Assembly (NCBI RefSeq): GCF_012927265.1
Contig: NZ_JABBGF010000001.1
Coordinates: forward strand, 1,858,502-1,922,501
Direction of reading: 5' to 3'
Length of the DNA: 64,000 nucleotides
DNA from: Chryseobacterium cheonjiense
GTDB taxonomy: Bacteria > Bacteroidota > Bacteroidia > Flavobacteriales > Weeksellaceae
Shown: positions 50,706-61,212 of the stretch, in pieces
Numbering within the stretch: the stretch's first letter is position 1
How the letters are laid out: each line of letters opens with the position of its first letter
Notes under the pieces: model-generated
What the model saw: the letters and a program-made list of their open reading frames with translations, nothing else
Database searches by the model: none
What the model was told of the DNA's origin: nothing
Translations under genes and position numbers: made by a program

Positions 50706-50733
50706 AAATTTATGATATAATTCTTTTTTGAAA

Positions 50734-52002
50734 TTATAAGCCTAAGCCTTTTCTTTCGTCTCCATTCATTAAAATTCCTACCGGATTGTCGATGGCTTCT
50801 TTTACTGCCACTAAGAATCCAACAGACTCTTTTCCGTCGATAATTCTGTGGTCATAAGACATCGCTACATACATCATTGGGCGAATTACAACCTGTCCGT
50901 CAACCGCTACCGGTCTCTGGATGATATTGTGCATTCCTAAGATAGCAGATTGAGGAGGGTTAATGATTGGTGTAGACATCATAGAACCGAATGTACCACC
51001 GTTGGTAATAGTAAATGTACCTCCTGTCATTTCGTCTACCGTGATTTTTCCATCTCTTACTTTAGTAGCAAGATCTTTAATATTGGCTTCAACACTTGCA
51101 AAAGACATATTTTCAGCATTTCTCAATACCGGCACCATTAATCCTTTAGGACCTGAAACGGCAATTGAAATATCGCAGAAATCGTAGTTTACTTTGAAAT
51201 CTCCGTCGATCGATGCATTTACATCAGGATACATCTGTAACGCTCTTGTAACGGCTTTTGTAAAGAAAGACATGAAACCAAGCCCTACACCGTGTCTCTG
51301 TGCAAATTCTTCTTTATATAATTTTCTCAGTCTGAAGATTTCAGACATGTCAACTTCATTGAAAGTAGTCAACATTGCCGTTTCATTTTTAACGGAAACT
51401 AATCTCTGAGCAATTTTTCTTCTAAGAACTGAAAGTTTTGTGGTTGTAGTAGATCTTGAACCTGTAGCGGTTACCGGGTTTCCTCCCAATGCAGGAACAG
51501 CGGCTAATTCAGCATCTGATTTTGTGATTCTGCCATCTCTTCCGCTTCCTGAAACCTGTGCAGCATCCATTCCTTTTTCGTCAAGAATTTTTTTAGCAGC
51601 AGGAGACGGAGCGCCTGTTGCATAAGTTTGTGTTGCAGCAGTTGCAGGTTGGGCCGCAGGCTGTTGAGCCGGAGCTTCCTGTTTTACAGGTTCAGCAGCT
51701 TTTGGAGCTTCTTCCTGTTTTGGGGCTTCAGCAGCAGGAGCAGCGCTTCCGGATGGCTTTGCAGCATCCATATCAATTAAGCAAACCACTTGTCCTACCT
51801 GTACAACATCACCTTCCTCAGCTTTTAAAGTAATTACACCGCTTTCTTCAGCAGGCAATTCCAGGGTTGCTTTGTCTGAATCTACCTCGGCGATAGGCTG
51901 ATCTTTTTCTACATAATCGCCATCTTTAACAAGCCAGGTTGCAATTTCAACTTCTGTAATTGATTCGCCCGGTGAAGGAACTTTCATTTCTAAAACTGAC
52001 AT
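50734..52002 (-). CDS. sucB: Dihydrolipoyl succinyltransferase (2-oxoglutarate dehydrogenase E2)
   Basis: 422 residues. Lipoyl domain at 1-77 with Lys44 in DSDKATLE, then an Ala/Pro/Gln-rich linker. E3-binding domain at about 130-165 ([31 protein letters not shown]). Acyltransferase domain ending with [15 protein letters not shown] near 385. Transfers the succinyl group to CoA in the TCA cycle. It follows sucA on the same strand with an 88-nt gap holding an imperfect inverted repeat. Confidence 0.95.
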   Translation of the reverse strand: MSVLEMKVPSPGESITEVEIATWLVKDGDYVEKDQPIAEVDSDKATLELPAEESGVITLKAEEGDVVQVGQVVCLIDMDAAKPSGSAAPAAEAPKQEEAPKAAEPVKQEAPAQQPAAQPATAATQTYATGAPSPAAKKILDEKGMDAAQVSGSGRDGRITKSDAELAAVPALGGNPVTATGSRSTTTTKLSVLRRKIAQRLVSVKNETAMLTTFNEVDMSEIFRLRKLYKEEFAQRHGVGLGFMSFFTKAVTRALQMYPDVNASIDGDFKVNYDFCDISIAVSGPKGLMVPVLRNAENMSFASVEANIKDLATKVRDGKITVDEMTGGTFTITNGGTFGSMMSTPIINPPQSAILGMHNIIQRPVAVDGQVVIRPMMYVAMSYDHRIIDGKESVGFLVAVKEAIDNPVGILMNGDERKGLGL

Positions 52003-52090
52003 ATCGTATTTTTTATTTTTTTAATTATTTATTTTTTAGATTTTAAGAAAATAGATAAAGCCAAAAGACTTTTTCTAAATTCTACCAAAT

Positions 52091-54907
52091 TTAGGCGGTT
52101 ACGGGTCTTTTTACAGGAGCATCATTTCTGTCGAACACTCTGTTGATTACTGCATTCTGGTTTTTCTCAAACATTTTGTGACTTCCCGGAGCCGGAGCAC
52201 CGCTTGGAACCGGAGCTATTACCTGAATTCCCGTATCTCTGAAATTTCTTAAGATATAAGACCATGCGCCCATATTTTCAGGTTCTTCCTGAGCCCAGAC
52301 CAGTTCTTTTCTGTTTGAATACTTTTCAAAGATAGCTTCAATAGCATCAGCCTGTAACGGATACAGCTGCTCAAATCTTACCAATGCAATATTTTCAGCA
52401 TTTAACTCTTCTTTTTTAGCGAGTAATTCGAAATATAGTTTTCCTGAACATAATACTAATTTTTCTACTTTTTTAGGATCAGCAGCAGGATCATCAAGAA
52501 TTGGCTGGAAGCCTCCGTTGGCAAAATCTTCAAGTGGAGAAACTACTTTCGGGTGTCTCAATAATGATTTCGGGCTCATTACAATTAACGGCTTTCTGAA
52601 TGACCATTTCAACTGTCTTCTCAACAGGTGGAAATAGTTTGCCGGAGAGGTAATATTTGCAACAACCATATTTTCATTGGCACAAAGTGTAAGGAATCTC
52701 TCCAGCCTTGCTGAAGAGTGTTCTGCACCCTGCCCTTCCGAACCGTGTGGCAACAACATTACCAGACCGTCCTGAATTTTCCATTTTTCTTCTGCGGCAG
52801 CCAGGTATTGGTCTACAATAATCTGGGCACCGTTTACGAAATCTCCGAACTGAGCCTCCCAAATTGTCAATGTATTAGGAGAAGCCATTGCATATCCGTA
52901 ATCGAAACCTAAAACTCCATATTCTGAAAGATGAGAATTGTACACATCAAATCTGCTTTCTGAAACATGTCTTAACGGAATAAATTCTTCTTCCGTATCT
53001 TCCGTTTTTACCACGGCATGTCTGTGTGAGAATGTTCCTCTTTCCACATCTTCACCGGAAATTCTTATATTATGACCTTCTACTAAAAGCGTTGCATAAG
53101 CCAGCCATTCTCCAAGCGCCCAATCTAATGAATCTGCTTCAATAGCTTTAATTCTGTTTTCAAAAAGCCTTGTGATTTTATTCAGGAACTTTTTATCAGC
53201 AGGAAGTGTAGACATCTTAACAGCCAGTTCTTTCAGCTTCTCAAGATTGTATTTTGTATCAACCGGTGTCTGAACTGCTCCTCTTTTTGCAATAGGATAA
53301 TTCGTCCAGTCATCGGCCATGAATAAATCCATGACGTTTTTCTCAATTTCTTTGGATGCGTCGAAATTTTCATCCAAAAGCGCTTTAAATTCTGTCTCCA
53401 TTTTAGCGATTACATCATTAGAAGTTACGCTGTCTTTCAACAATTTATCTTTATAGATTTCTCTTGGGTTCGGATGTTTTGAAATGATTTTATAAAGGTT
53501 CGGCTGTGTAAATCTTGGCTCATCACCTTCATTGTGACCGTATTTTCTGTATCCTAATAAATCGATATACACATCTTTTCCGAATTTTGCCCTGAAATCG
53601 GCAGCAAAATGAATAGCATGAACAACTGCCTCGGCATCATCTGCATTCACATGCATTACCGGAGATTCCGTAACTTTTGCAATGTCTGTACAGTATGTTG
53701 AGGATCTTGCATCCATGTAATTCGTTGTAAAGGAAACCTGGTTATTAACTACGATATGAACCGTTCCTCCTGTTCTGTAGCCTTCCAGAGTCATCATCTG
53801 TGCCACTTCGTAAGCAATACCCTGCCCTGCAATAGCACCGTCACCATGGATTACGATCGGTAAAATTTTAGAATAGTCTCCTTTGTATTTGTCATCTACT
53901 TTTGCACGGCAAATCCCTTCTACAAGAGCAGCAACCGTTTCAAGGTGAGACGGGTTCGGGGTAAGATTGATGGCCACTTCTTCTCCTGAAGCTGTTTTAA
54001 TCTTTTTAGATGAACCTAAATGGTATTTAACATCTCCTGAGAATACATCTTCTTCAAATTCTTTTCCTTCAAATTCTGAGAAGATCTGTTTGTAAGATTT
54101 CCCGAAAATATTGGTAAGAACATTCAGTCTTCCTCTATGTGCCATTCCTAAAACCACCTCATCTACGCCCAACTGTGAAGATCTTGAAATCAACTGATCC
54201 AATGCCGGAATTAATGTTTCGCCACCTTCCAGAGAGAATCTTTTCTGCCCAACAAATTTTGTATGAAGATAATTTTCAAACGCTACGGCCTGATTTAGTT
54301 TTAATAATATTTCAGTTTTTTCATTTGCCGAAAGGCTTGGATGGTTTTCGTTAACCTGGATCCATTTTTTGATAAAATCCTTTTCCTCAACGTTGTTGAT
54401 GTGCATGTATTCTACCCCGATAGAATCACAGTAGATGTTTTCCAGGTGTGTGATAAGTTCCTGTAATGTTGCAGGACCTTTCATCCCTGTTTCCACCGCA
54501 CAGTTGAATTTTGTATTTAAATCAGACTTGTCCAGACCGAAATTTTCGATGTCTAAAGTCGGAGCATAATGTCTTCTTTCTCTTACCGGGTTGGTTTTCG
54601 TAAACAGATGTCCTCTCGTTCTGTACGCTTCGATAAGGTTTACCACCTTAAATTCTTTTTTGATGTGCTCAGGAACTTCTCCGTTTGATGCAGCCTGTGC
54701 TGCCTGCTGTACTACCGGAGCAGAAACAGCCGGAGCTTGGGTATATTGGATATAATCGTCATCTCCGTAATTCTCCAAAGCAAAATCGAAACCCTGAAAA
54801 AAGGCCTTCCATGATGGTTCTAAAGAGTCGGGAAATTTTAAATACTGTTGGTATAAATCCTCAATTAACTGAGAATGAGCTGCGTTTAGGAATGAAAATC
54901 TGTCCAT
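52091..54907 (-). CDS. sucA: 2-oxoglutarate dehydrogenase E1
   Basis: 938 residues, full length. The thiamine-diphosphate site lies around HGDGAIAGQGIAYEVAQMM and VVNNQVSFTTN (residues ~350-400). The N-terminal MDRFSFLNAAHSQLIEDLYQQYLKFPDSL is the E2-docking helix typical of OdhA/SucA. The C-terminal LAYATLLVEGHNIRISGEDVERGTFSHRHAVV and LPHGSEGQGAEHSSARLERFL complete the transketolase-like fold. Decarboxylates 2-oxoglutarate in the TCA cycle. Heads the sucA-sucB unit; -7 element at 54954-54961. Confidence 0.97.
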   Translation of the reverse strand: MDRFSFLNAAHSQLIEDLYQQYLKFPDSLEPSWKAFFQGFDFALENYGDDDYIQYTQAPAVSAPVVQQAAQAASNGEVPEHIKKEFKVVNLIEAYRTRGHLFTKTNPVRERRHYAPTLDIENFGLDKSDLNTKFNCAVETGMKGPATLQELITHLENIYCDSIGVEYMHINNVEEKDFIKKWIQVNENHPSLSANEKTEILLKLNQAVAFENYLHTKFVGQKRFSLEGGETLIPALDQLISRSSQLGVDEVVLGMAHRGRLNVLTNIFGKSYKQIFSEFEGKEFEEDVFSGDVKYHLGSSKKIKTASGEEVAINLTPNPSHLETVAALVEGICRAKVDDKYKGDYSKILPIVIHGDGAIAGQGIAYEVAQMMTLEGYRTGGTVHIVVNNQVSFTTNYMDARSSTYCTDIAKVTESPVMHVNADDAEAVVHAIHFAADFRAKFGKDVYIDLLGYRKYGHNEGDEPRFTQPNLYKIISKHPNPREIYKDKLLKDSVTSNDVIAKMETEFKALLDENFDASKEIEKNVMDLFMADDWTNYPIAKRGAVQTPVDTKYNLEKLKELAVKMSTLPADKKFLNKITRLFENRIKAIEADSLDWALGEWLAYATLLVEGHNIRISGEDVERGTFSHRHAVVKTEDTEEEFIPLRHVSESRFDVYNSHLSEYGVLGFDYGYAMASPNTLTIWEAQFGDFVNGAQIIVDQYLAAAEEKWKIQDGLVMLLPHGSEGQGAEHSSARLERFLTLCANENMVVANITSPANYFHLLRRQLKWSFRKPLIVMSPKSLLRHPKVVSPLEDFANGGFQPILDDPAADPKKVEKLVLCSGKLYFELLAKKEELNAENIALVRFEQLYPLQADAIEAIFEKYSNRKELVWAQEEPENMGAWSYILRNFRDTGIQVIAPVPSGAPAPGSHKMFEKNQNAVINRVFDRNDAPVKRPVTA

Positions 54908-54953
54908 TATTACAGTTTATCTGTTATTAAAATTTGTTTGTAGAATTAAACGT

Positions 54954-54961
54954 CAAATTTA
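54954..54961 (-). promoter_or_regulatory. -7 promoter element of sucA
   Basis: Reads TAAATTTG on the minus strand, 47 nt before the sucA ATG. Confidence 0.6.
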
Positions 54962-55030
54962 ATAAAAAAAACCGACTTGGAACAGCCCGTAACTATTAAA
55001 AAAACTATAAAAGAAATAAATTTAATGAAT

Positions 55031-56071
55031 TTACTTAAATACTGATAATGAGAGTTTCATATTCACAGCATCATCTTCTACCGGACGTTCTAAAAACGTC
55101 TGGCGAATATCCCCGAAACGCATTTCATCTTTTTTTGCTTTTTGGATCAGCTGCTGAATCGCTTTTATTCTTCCTGCATAATTTCCTTTGTAGTACATAA
55201 TGTAGTTTTGGGTGGGACCTTGTGTCCTGAAGCTGAAGTTATTATCCGTAAGCCCTATTTTTTTAGACAAAGGAATCCCAAGAAAGTAAGAAACCTCTTT
55301 ATCTTTATAATTGTCTGCGTCAGTAATCAGGATGGGAAAGCCAAATTCATCTTCTTTTTTACCCAGATCCATTGTGGTGTAATTGTAGATTTTGTTATAA
55401 TTCATCACAATATTTCTGTACAACGCATCTTTTTTGTTGGATGTGCTTACATTAATACCCAGGAGAAGCTTTTCTTCTTCATTTTCAACCATCAGGCTGT
55501 CGTATTTTATTGCAGCCATCTGATTGTCTTTCTCAACTTTATTGCCCAACACATTGTTAAGACTAATCATGCTTTTATCAATATTTTCGGCAAAACGATC
55601 TTCTGTCCAGAAGTTTTCAACGCGTTTTAAAACAGACAATTTAGGCGTATGTACAACCCAGGTAATCTTGGTTTTTTCAGGAGCTAATGCCTTAAACTTA
55701 ACATCAACCACCGTAGGGCTTTCATTTCTGTCTTCAAAGAGCTGGTACCTGATGGTTTTATTCGGGTTTTCGTAGCGAAGGAACATTTCCCCATCGGTAT
55801 CATTTTTCGGATCTGTATAGCTGATAGAGCTTCCCTGCCCTTCGTAAGGCGTATAGTAATCAATATCAATAGAATTTGAACTTGTAAAGAAATTATTCCA
55901 CCTTGTGAAGTTCTGAAGATTATTAAACTGGTTAAAGACTTTCTCAACGGGATAATTGATCTCTTTTTCTATTTTAAAATCTTTGCTTTCATCCACAAAA
56001 TAGTACATTGAAGCTGCATAAGCCCCGATCAGTAATAAAACAATAGCTGCTATGATTTTAAAGAAACGCAT
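55031..56071 (-). CDS. Membrane-anchored SRPBCC family protein
   Basis: 346 residues. An N-terminal transmembrane helix (FKIIAAIVLLLIGAYAASMYYF) is followed by a START/polyketide-cyclase-like domain (EKEINYPVEKVFNQFNNLQNFTRWNNFF onward to about residue 175). The C-terminal half has weak similarity to GyrI-like ligand-binding domains (YFLGIPLSKK, MYYKGNYAGRIKAIQQLI). Such proteins bind hydrophobic small molecules, here probably on the outer side of the membrane. Single gene; -7 element at 56076-56083. No specific ligand is suggested. Confidence 0.72.
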   Translation of the reverse strand: MRFFKIIAAIVLLLIGAYAASMYYFVDESKDFKIEKEINYPVEKVFNQFNNLQNFTRWNNFFTSSNSIDIDYYTPYEGQGSSISYTDPKNDTDGEMFLRYENPNKTIRYQLFEDRNESPTVVDVKFKALAPEKTKITWVVHTPKLSVLKRVENFWTEDRFAENIDKSMISLNNVLGNKVEKDNQMAAIKYDSLMVENEEEKLLLGINVSTSNKKDALYRNIVMNYNKIYNYTTMDLGKKEDEFGFPILITDADNYKDKEVSYFLGIPLSKKIGLTDNNFSFRTQGPTQNYIMYYKGNYAGRIKAIQQLIQKAKKDEMRFGDIRQTFLERPVEDDAVNMKLSLSVFK

Positions 56072-56075
56072 CGTA

Positions 56076-56083
56076 CAAATGTA
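56076..56083 (-). promoter_or_regulatory. -7 promoter element of the SRPBCC gene
   Basis: Reads TACATTTG on the minus strand, directly upstream of the ATG at 56071. Spacing of 5 nt implies a leaderless transcript. Confidence 0.5.
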
Positions 56084-56219
56084 TTGAAAATAACAAAAGT
56101 GACCAATATGCTGATCACTCTGTTTTAATTTATTTAATGTAAGACAGAAAAGATAATGATGAAATTGGTTGTGCTTATCAAAACAATCCAGATTTCACCT
56201 TTTCTTCAGCCATCCTGAT

Positions 56220-57488
56220 TTATCCTATATGAGTTCCCGGCGCCAGAACTGCTCCTTTTTTAACGACGATAATACCGTCCTGAACGGAGTATGTACCGTA
56301 ATCGCCGTCACTGATATGTTTTCCTCCAATGATGCGTACGTTGTCTCCAATGTAGCAGTTTTTATCTAAAATTGCTTTCTCAATATAGCAGTATTTGCCG
56401 ATTCCCATATTAGGCTGGCCCTTCCTGTCATTGTTTATAATTTCTACAGGATCCTGATAAAAATCGGCGCCCATAACGTAAGAGTTTACAATGGTACTAC
56501 CTTTATCGATTCTTGTTCTGTTTCCGATCACGGAATTTTCAATCTTATCGGCCAAGATAATGCATCCGTCACCGAAAACCGCCTTACTCACGTAAGAACC
56601 GTTAATTTTTGACGGCGGAAGCATTCTCGCTCTTGTATAAATTGGCGATGAAGAGAAGAGATTAAACTGAGGAAAATCCTGACAAAGATCCAGATTGGCT
56701 TCGTAGAAAGATTCGATGGTTCCGATGTCTGTCCAGTATCCTTCATACTGATAACTTAAGGTAGTGTATTTCCCGATTGAATTCGGGATAATGTCTTTTC
56801 CGAAATCGTCTCCGGCTCCTTCTTCAAACATTTTTTTCAAAATGCTTTTGGTGAAGATATAAATCCCCATCGACGCCAGGTATTCTTTTCCGGCATGTTT
56901 ATTTTCTTCCGAAACTTCGGATTTTAAACCGTCTAATATATCGTAGCCCGGTTTCTCAACAAAGGAGGTGATATTTCCTTCGTCGTCAGAACTCAAGATT
57001 CCAAAACCTGTTGCATCTTTGGCATTTACCGGAATGGTAGCGATGGTTACATCACCGCCTTTTTCGATATGGAAATCCAGCATTTCCCTGAAGTCCATCT
57101 GGTAAAGCTGATCTCCGGAAAGAATCAAGATATAATCATAGTCATACTTTTCTAAATGCTTCATCGACTGGCGTACCGCATCAGCCGTTCCCTGGTACCA
57201 GTTCTCGTTTTCAACATTCTGTTCTGCCGCCAGAATATCAACAAATCCTTTACTGAATATGTCGAAATGGTAAGAGTTTTTAATATGTGAATTTAAAGAA
57301 GCTGAATTGAACTGCGTCAATACCAAGATTTTATTTAACCCTGAATTTAAACAGTTTGAAATAGGAATATCTACCAGCCTGTATTTTCCGGCAATGGGAA
57401 CAGCCGGTTTTGATCTCGTATACGTGAGCGGGAACAGTCTTGTTCCTCTACCTCCTCCTAAAACAATGGAAATTACATTGCGATTCAT
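56220..57488 (-). CDS. glgC: Glucose-1-phosphate adenylyltransferase
   Basis: 422 residues. The nucleotide-binding loop GGGRGTRLFPLTYTRSKPAVPIAGKYRLVDIPISNCLNSG (11-50), GTADAVRQ near 103, SGDQLYQMDF near 125 and FVEKP near 180 define the catalytic domain. A C-terminal left-handed beta-helix follows (NSYVMGADFYQ, GIGKYCYIEKAILDKNCYIGDNVRIIGG). Makes ADP-glucose from glucose-1-phosphate and ATP, the first committed step of glycogen synthesis. Third gene of glgB-glgA-glgC, 148 nt after glgA. Confidence 0.96.
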   Translation of the reverse strand: MNRNVISIVLGGGRGTRLFPLTYTRSKPAVPIAGKYRLVDIPISNCLNSGLNKILVLTQFNSASLNSHIKNSYHFDIFSKGFVDILAAEQNVENENWYQGTADAVRQSMKHLEKYDYDYILILSGDQLYQMDFREMLDFHIEKGGDVTIATIPVNAKDATGFGILSSDDEGNITSFVEKPGYDILDGLKSEVSEENKHAGKEYLASMGIYIFTKSILKKMFEEGAGDDFGKDIIPNSIGKYTTLSYQYEGYWTDIGTIESFYEANLDLCQDFPQFNLFSSSPIYTRARMLPPSKINGSYVSKAVFGDGCIILADKIENSVIGNRTRIDKGSTIVNSYVMGADFYQDPVEIINNDRKGQPNMGIGKYCYIEKAILDKNCYIGDNVRIIGGKHISDGDYGTYSVQDGIIVVKKGAVLAPGTHIG

Positions 57489-57636
57489 AAATTATTTTGC
57501 GTTTTATTTTTATTAAGTTTACTATTCTGTTTTTGATGTCTTATTCATAAATCCACTCGATTTCCATGTGGTTTTAACAACATTACTTAGAAATCAGTCA
57601 GTTTATATTTCAGTTACAAAATGATAATTATCAGAT

Positions 57637-59043
57637 TTAATTTTTATATAAAGCTATATATTTTTCTGCTGACTTTTCCCACGAAAAATCAAAATTCATA
57701 TTGGCATGAATAAGATTTTCCATTACATTCTTCTGATTATACAGCATTAATGCTCTGTTCATTGCATGAATTGCGTCGTCTACTCCGGGATAGGTAAAAT
57801 TGATCCCCGCACCTCCTGTTGAAATATCTTCTACTGTATCCTTCAGACCTCCTGTATATCTAACGATCGGCACTGTTCCGTATCTCATGGAGTACATCTG
57901 GTTCAGACCACAGGGTTCCACCCTTGAAGGCATCAGCAAAAAATCCGCCGAAGCGTATATTTTATGGGAAAGATGTTCTTTATATCCTAAATCTAAAGCA
58001 AAGTTGGTATACGTATAATCGTATTCTTTAAGCTTGTTTTCAATATAGCTGTTACCAGATCCCAAAACCATGATGTTAAGCGCTCCATAACTTTGTTTAA
58101 TGCTTCTCCAGACAATATCAGGAAGAAGATCGGCACCTTTTTCAGTGGCAAATCTTCCGATAAAGGCAAACAAAGGAAGTTCAGGTTTCAGCCCGTATTC
58201 TTTACAAAGTTTCTCCTTGCCTTTCTTTTTCTGTTCAACAGCATTTTTACTGTTGAAGTTAAAATCCAGCATCGGGTCGGTTTCCGGGTTCCAAACTTCG
58301 GTATCAATACCGTTGATAATTCCGTATGCTTTACTGAATTCATCTCTTACAAGACTTTCAAGACCATGAAAGCTCACATAAAGTTCTTCGAGGTACCCCT
58401 GTGAAACTGTGGTAAAAGCATTGGCACATTTGATCATACTTGCCAGAGGATTGATCAACCCGTTCCAGTCCATTAATCCCCATTTATACTGATCAAAAGA
58501 CGGAAGATACCTTGCCATTTCCCAGCTCATCATTCCCTGGTATTCACCGTTGTGAATGGTTCCTACCGTTTTTACACCTTTAAGGAAAGAGAACTCCGGA
58601 CAATATTCGATCATAAAAGGAACCAGTCCTGTATGATAATCGTGACAGTGTAAAATATCCGGACGGATGTTCATCGCACTCAACCAGTGAAGAACACCAT
58701 GCTGAAAAGCAATAAACTGAAAATTTTCATCCTGGTAGCCGTAAGGATTATCCCTGTCTAAAAGTCCCGGGATTTTTACCATGTACAGTTCAAAGCCCAA
58801 TACATTTGATTTTTCCTTTAAAACCTGTACCTGAAGCATGTTTCCTCCCTGGTGAATGAAGCCATCAAAAACTATGTCAAACTCATGATCGTAAACAAAA
58901 GATTTGTTGTACCAGGGCATAACAACCTTCGCATCAATACCTTTAATTTTGTTCTGATACTTCGGCAAAGCGCCCACTACATCGGCCAGACCTCCTACTT
59001 TTGCCACGGGGTAACACTCCGTGCTTAGATGATAAATTACCAT
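57637..59043 (-). CDS. glgA: Glycogen synthase (GT5)
   Basis: 468 residues. The N-terminal ADP-glucose motif is KVGGLADVVGALPK (residues 15-28), and the C-terminal GT-B half has FIGRFATEKGADLL and MPSRVEPCGLNQMYSMRYGTVPIVRYTGGLKDTV. Adds glucose from ADP-glucose to alpha-1,4-glucan. It starts 7 nt after the glgB stop codon. All three enzymes needed to go from glucose-1-phosphate to branched glycogen are in this operon; the degrading enzymes are not. Confidence 0.95.
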   Translation of the reverse strand: MVIYHLSTECYPVAKVGGLADVVGALPKYQNKIKGIDAKVVMPWYNKSFVYDHEFDIVFDGFIHQGGNMLQVQVLKEKSNVLGFELYMVKIPGLLDRDNPYGYQDENFQFIAFQHGVLHWLSAMNIRPDILHCHDYHTGLVPFMIEYCPEFSFLKGVKTVGTIHNGEYQGMMSWEMARYLPSFDQYKWGLMDWNGLINPLASMIKCANAFTTVSQGYLEELYVSFHGLESLVRDEFSKAYGIINGIDTEVWNPETDPMLDFNFNSKNAVEQKKKGKEKLCKEYGLKPELPLFAFIGRFATEKGADLLPDIVWRSIKQSYGALNIMVLGSGNSYIENKLKEYDYTYTNFALDLGYKEHLSHKIYASADFLLMPSRVEPCGLNQMYSMRYGTVPIVRYTGGLKDTVEDISTGGAGINFTYPGVDDAIHAMNRALMLYNQKNVMENLIHANMNFDFSWEKSAEKYIALYKN

Positions 59044-59050
59044 TTCTATA

Positions 59051-60997
59051 TTATCTTTTGTGGTGTTTAATTCTATTTTGTTTATATTTTTTGTCTTTTC
59101 TTTTTAAAATAATTCCGGCAAGCGGGGGAAGATTAATGCTAATGGATTTCTGATGCCCCATAAACTCTTCGTGCTGTTCATCAAAAATATCTGCTTTCAC
59201 ACCACTTCCTGCGTACTGTTCGTCATCAGAATTGAAAACCACTTCCCAGTGGCTCCCTGCGGTTACCCCTATTTTATAATCAATCACTCTGGGAGTAAGG
59301 TTGAGAATAACCATACACGCATCATCTTTTCTTTCGCCTTTTCTAAGATAGATATAAACAGAGTTATCTATATCATCTGCCTGTATCCATTCAAAGCCTT
59401 CCGGAGAGAACTGGTTTTCATAAAATGCCTCTTCATTCCTGTATATATGATTGAGGTCTTTTACAAGTTTCTGCAATCCCTTGTGGACGGGATATACAAG
59501 CAAATGCCAGTCCAGACTTTTTTTGAAATTCCATTCGCTGGTCTGCCCGAATTCATCGCCCATAAATAAAAGCTTGGCGCCGGGGTGTGTAAACATATAC
59601 ACATACAAGGCACGGAGATTGGCAAATTTCTGCCATTCGTCCCCAAACATCTTGTAAATAAGACTTGCTTTACCGTGAACAACCTCATCATGGGAAAGAG
59701 GCATCATATAATTTTCATTATACACATACATCGAAGCAAATGTTAGTTTATGATGATGAAATTTTCTGTTGATAGGATCTACTTTAAAATAATCCAGTGT
59801 ATCATGCATCCAGCCCATCATCCACTTCATGCCAAAACCTACCCCTCCAGCATGAACAGGTTTGGTAAGCATTGGGAAATCCGAGCTTTCTTCAGCAATT
59901 GTGATAATATCTCCGAATTCTTTATATACTGCCGTATTAAATTCCTGCAGAAAAGTCTTTGCTTCCAGATTTACATTTCCTCCGTAAATATTGGGTTCCC
60001 ATTCCCCCTCATTTCTTGAATAATCGAGATGAAGCATTGAAGTAACCGCATCCACACGGAGTCCGTCTGCATGATAACGTTCCAGCCAGAACATGGCATT
60101 TGAAATTAAGAATGATTTTACTTCATTTCTTCCGTAATTGAAAATATAGGATTTCCAGTCGGGATGAAAACCTTTTCTCGGATCTTCGTGCTCATACAGA
60201 TAAGATCCGTCAAATCTGTGCAATCCATTCGCATCACCCGGAAAATGAGAAGGAACCCAATCCAGAATCACCCCGATATGATTCTGGTGAAGCTCATCGA
60301 TCAGGAACATAAGATCCTGAGGAGAACCAAAACGGGAAGTCGCTGCAAAAAAACCTGTAATCTGGTATCCCCAGCTCGGATCATACGGATACTCCATAAC
60401 AGGCATGAATTCCACATGGGTGAATTCCATTTCTTTGATATAAGGGATAAGCCTTTGCGCGATATCACGATAATTTAAGAATTTCCCGGAGTCCTCATCA
60501 TTCCTCATCCAGGAACCGAGATGGAGTTCGTATACGGAAAGCGGAGCTTTAAGGCTGTTTTTTTTCCAGCGGCTTTGCATCCATTCTTTATCATTCCATT
60601 CGTACCATGTAGTAGAAACCAGCGATGCTGCCTGAAGATTCTGTTCCCAGCTCAATGCATAAGGATCACTTTTTTCAAGAATTTCTCCCCTTGCAGTTTC
60701 TATTGCGTATTTATACAGCGTTCCCCAGGTAAGGCCTGCAATAAAGCCTTCCCAGATTCCTGAGCCATCCCATCTGGGAAAAAGAATATGATCTTTAGGA
60801 TTCCAGTTGTTAAAGTTTCCGATTACCGAAACTTTCTTTGCGTTGGGAGCCCAAACCGAAAAGTAAACGCCTTGTATTCCGTCTTTTTCAGCAGAATGTG
60901 CCCCGAACTTATCGTACAGCTTATAATGTTTACCTTCTTTAAAAAGATAAATATCATGATCCGTAAAAAGAGTGTATGTTTTAACCGAATTCATCAC
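59051..60997 (-). CDS. glgB: 1,4-alpha-glucan branching enzyme (GH13)
   Basis: 648 residues. CBM48 domain at about 35-130 (KVSVIGNFNNWNPKDH). GH13 barrel with DWVPSHFPGDANGL, the nucleophile Asp316 in ADGLRVDAVTSM, the acid Glu369/370 in IAEESSDFP and the third Asp in LSHDEVVHGK. Its N-terminus is shorter than in E. coli. Creates alpha-1,6 branches. First gene of the operon, with tandem ATGATG at the start. The upstream region shares a divergent promoter zone with the CBM48-esterase gene. Confidence 0.96.
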   Translation of the reverse strand: MMNSVKTYTLFTDHDIYLFKEGKHYKLYDKFGAHSAEKDGIQGVYFSVWAPNAKKVSVIGNFNNWNPKDHILFPRWDGSGIWEGFIAGLTWGTLYKYAIETARGEILEKSDPYALSWEQNLQAASLVSTTWYEWNDKEWMQSRWKKNSLKAPLSVYELHLGSWMRNDEDSGKFLNYRDIAQRLIPYIKEMEFTHVEFMPVMEYPYDPSWGYQITGFFAATSRFGSPQDLMFLIDELHQNHIGVILDWVPSHFPGDANGLHRFDGSYLYEHEDPRKGFHPDWKSYIFNYGRNEVKSFLISNAMFWLERYHADGLRVDAVTSMLHLDYSRNEGEWEPNIYGGNVNLEAKTFLQEFNTAVYKEFGDIITIAEESSDFPMLTKPVHAGGVGFGMKWMMGWMHDTLDYFKVDPINRKFHHHKLTFASMYVYNENYMMPLSHDEVVHGKASLIYKMFGDEWQKFANLRALYVYMFTHPGAKLLFMGDEFGQTSEWNFKKSLDWHLLVYPVHKGLQKLVKDLNHIYRNEEAFYENQFSPEGFEWIQADDIDNSVYIYLRKGERKDDACMVILNLTPRVIDYKIGVTAGSHWEVVFNSDDEQYAGSGVKADIFDEQHEEFMGHQKSISINLPPLAGIILKRKDKKYKQNRIKHHKR

Positions 60998-61111
60998 GGT
61001 TCTGGTTTAAATTTTAATATTTTTCTGAAAGTATTAAAAAAATCAGAAAGAAAGGTTACCTATTGTTGAAGAAATTATTATGTTTAATTGCCCATCATCA
61101 CTTGTTTCTAT

Positions 61112-61119
61112 CAAATATA
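61112..61119 (-). promoter_or_regulatory. -7 promoter element of the glgBAC operon
   Basis: Reads TATATTTG on the minus strand, 115 nt before the glgB ATG. It lies 67 nt from the divergent element at 61186-61193. Confidence 0.5.
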
Positions 61120-61185
61120 GAGCTTTTTGAGGAGTATAAGATCATTTTAAAAATAATTTGCCATAAAAAGATTTTATTATAAATT

Positions 61186-61193
61186 TATCTTTG
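61186..61193 (+). promoter_or_regulatory. -7 promoter element of the CBM48-esterase operon
   Basis: TATCTTTG, 20 nt before the ATG at 61213. Confidence 0.6.
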
Positions 61194-61212
61194 AATTGTT
61201 AAACACATATGG

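Noticed and set aside
55142..55630. 162-codon open frame antisense to the SRPBCC gene
   Set aside because: Antisense shadow, without start signals or a recognised domain.
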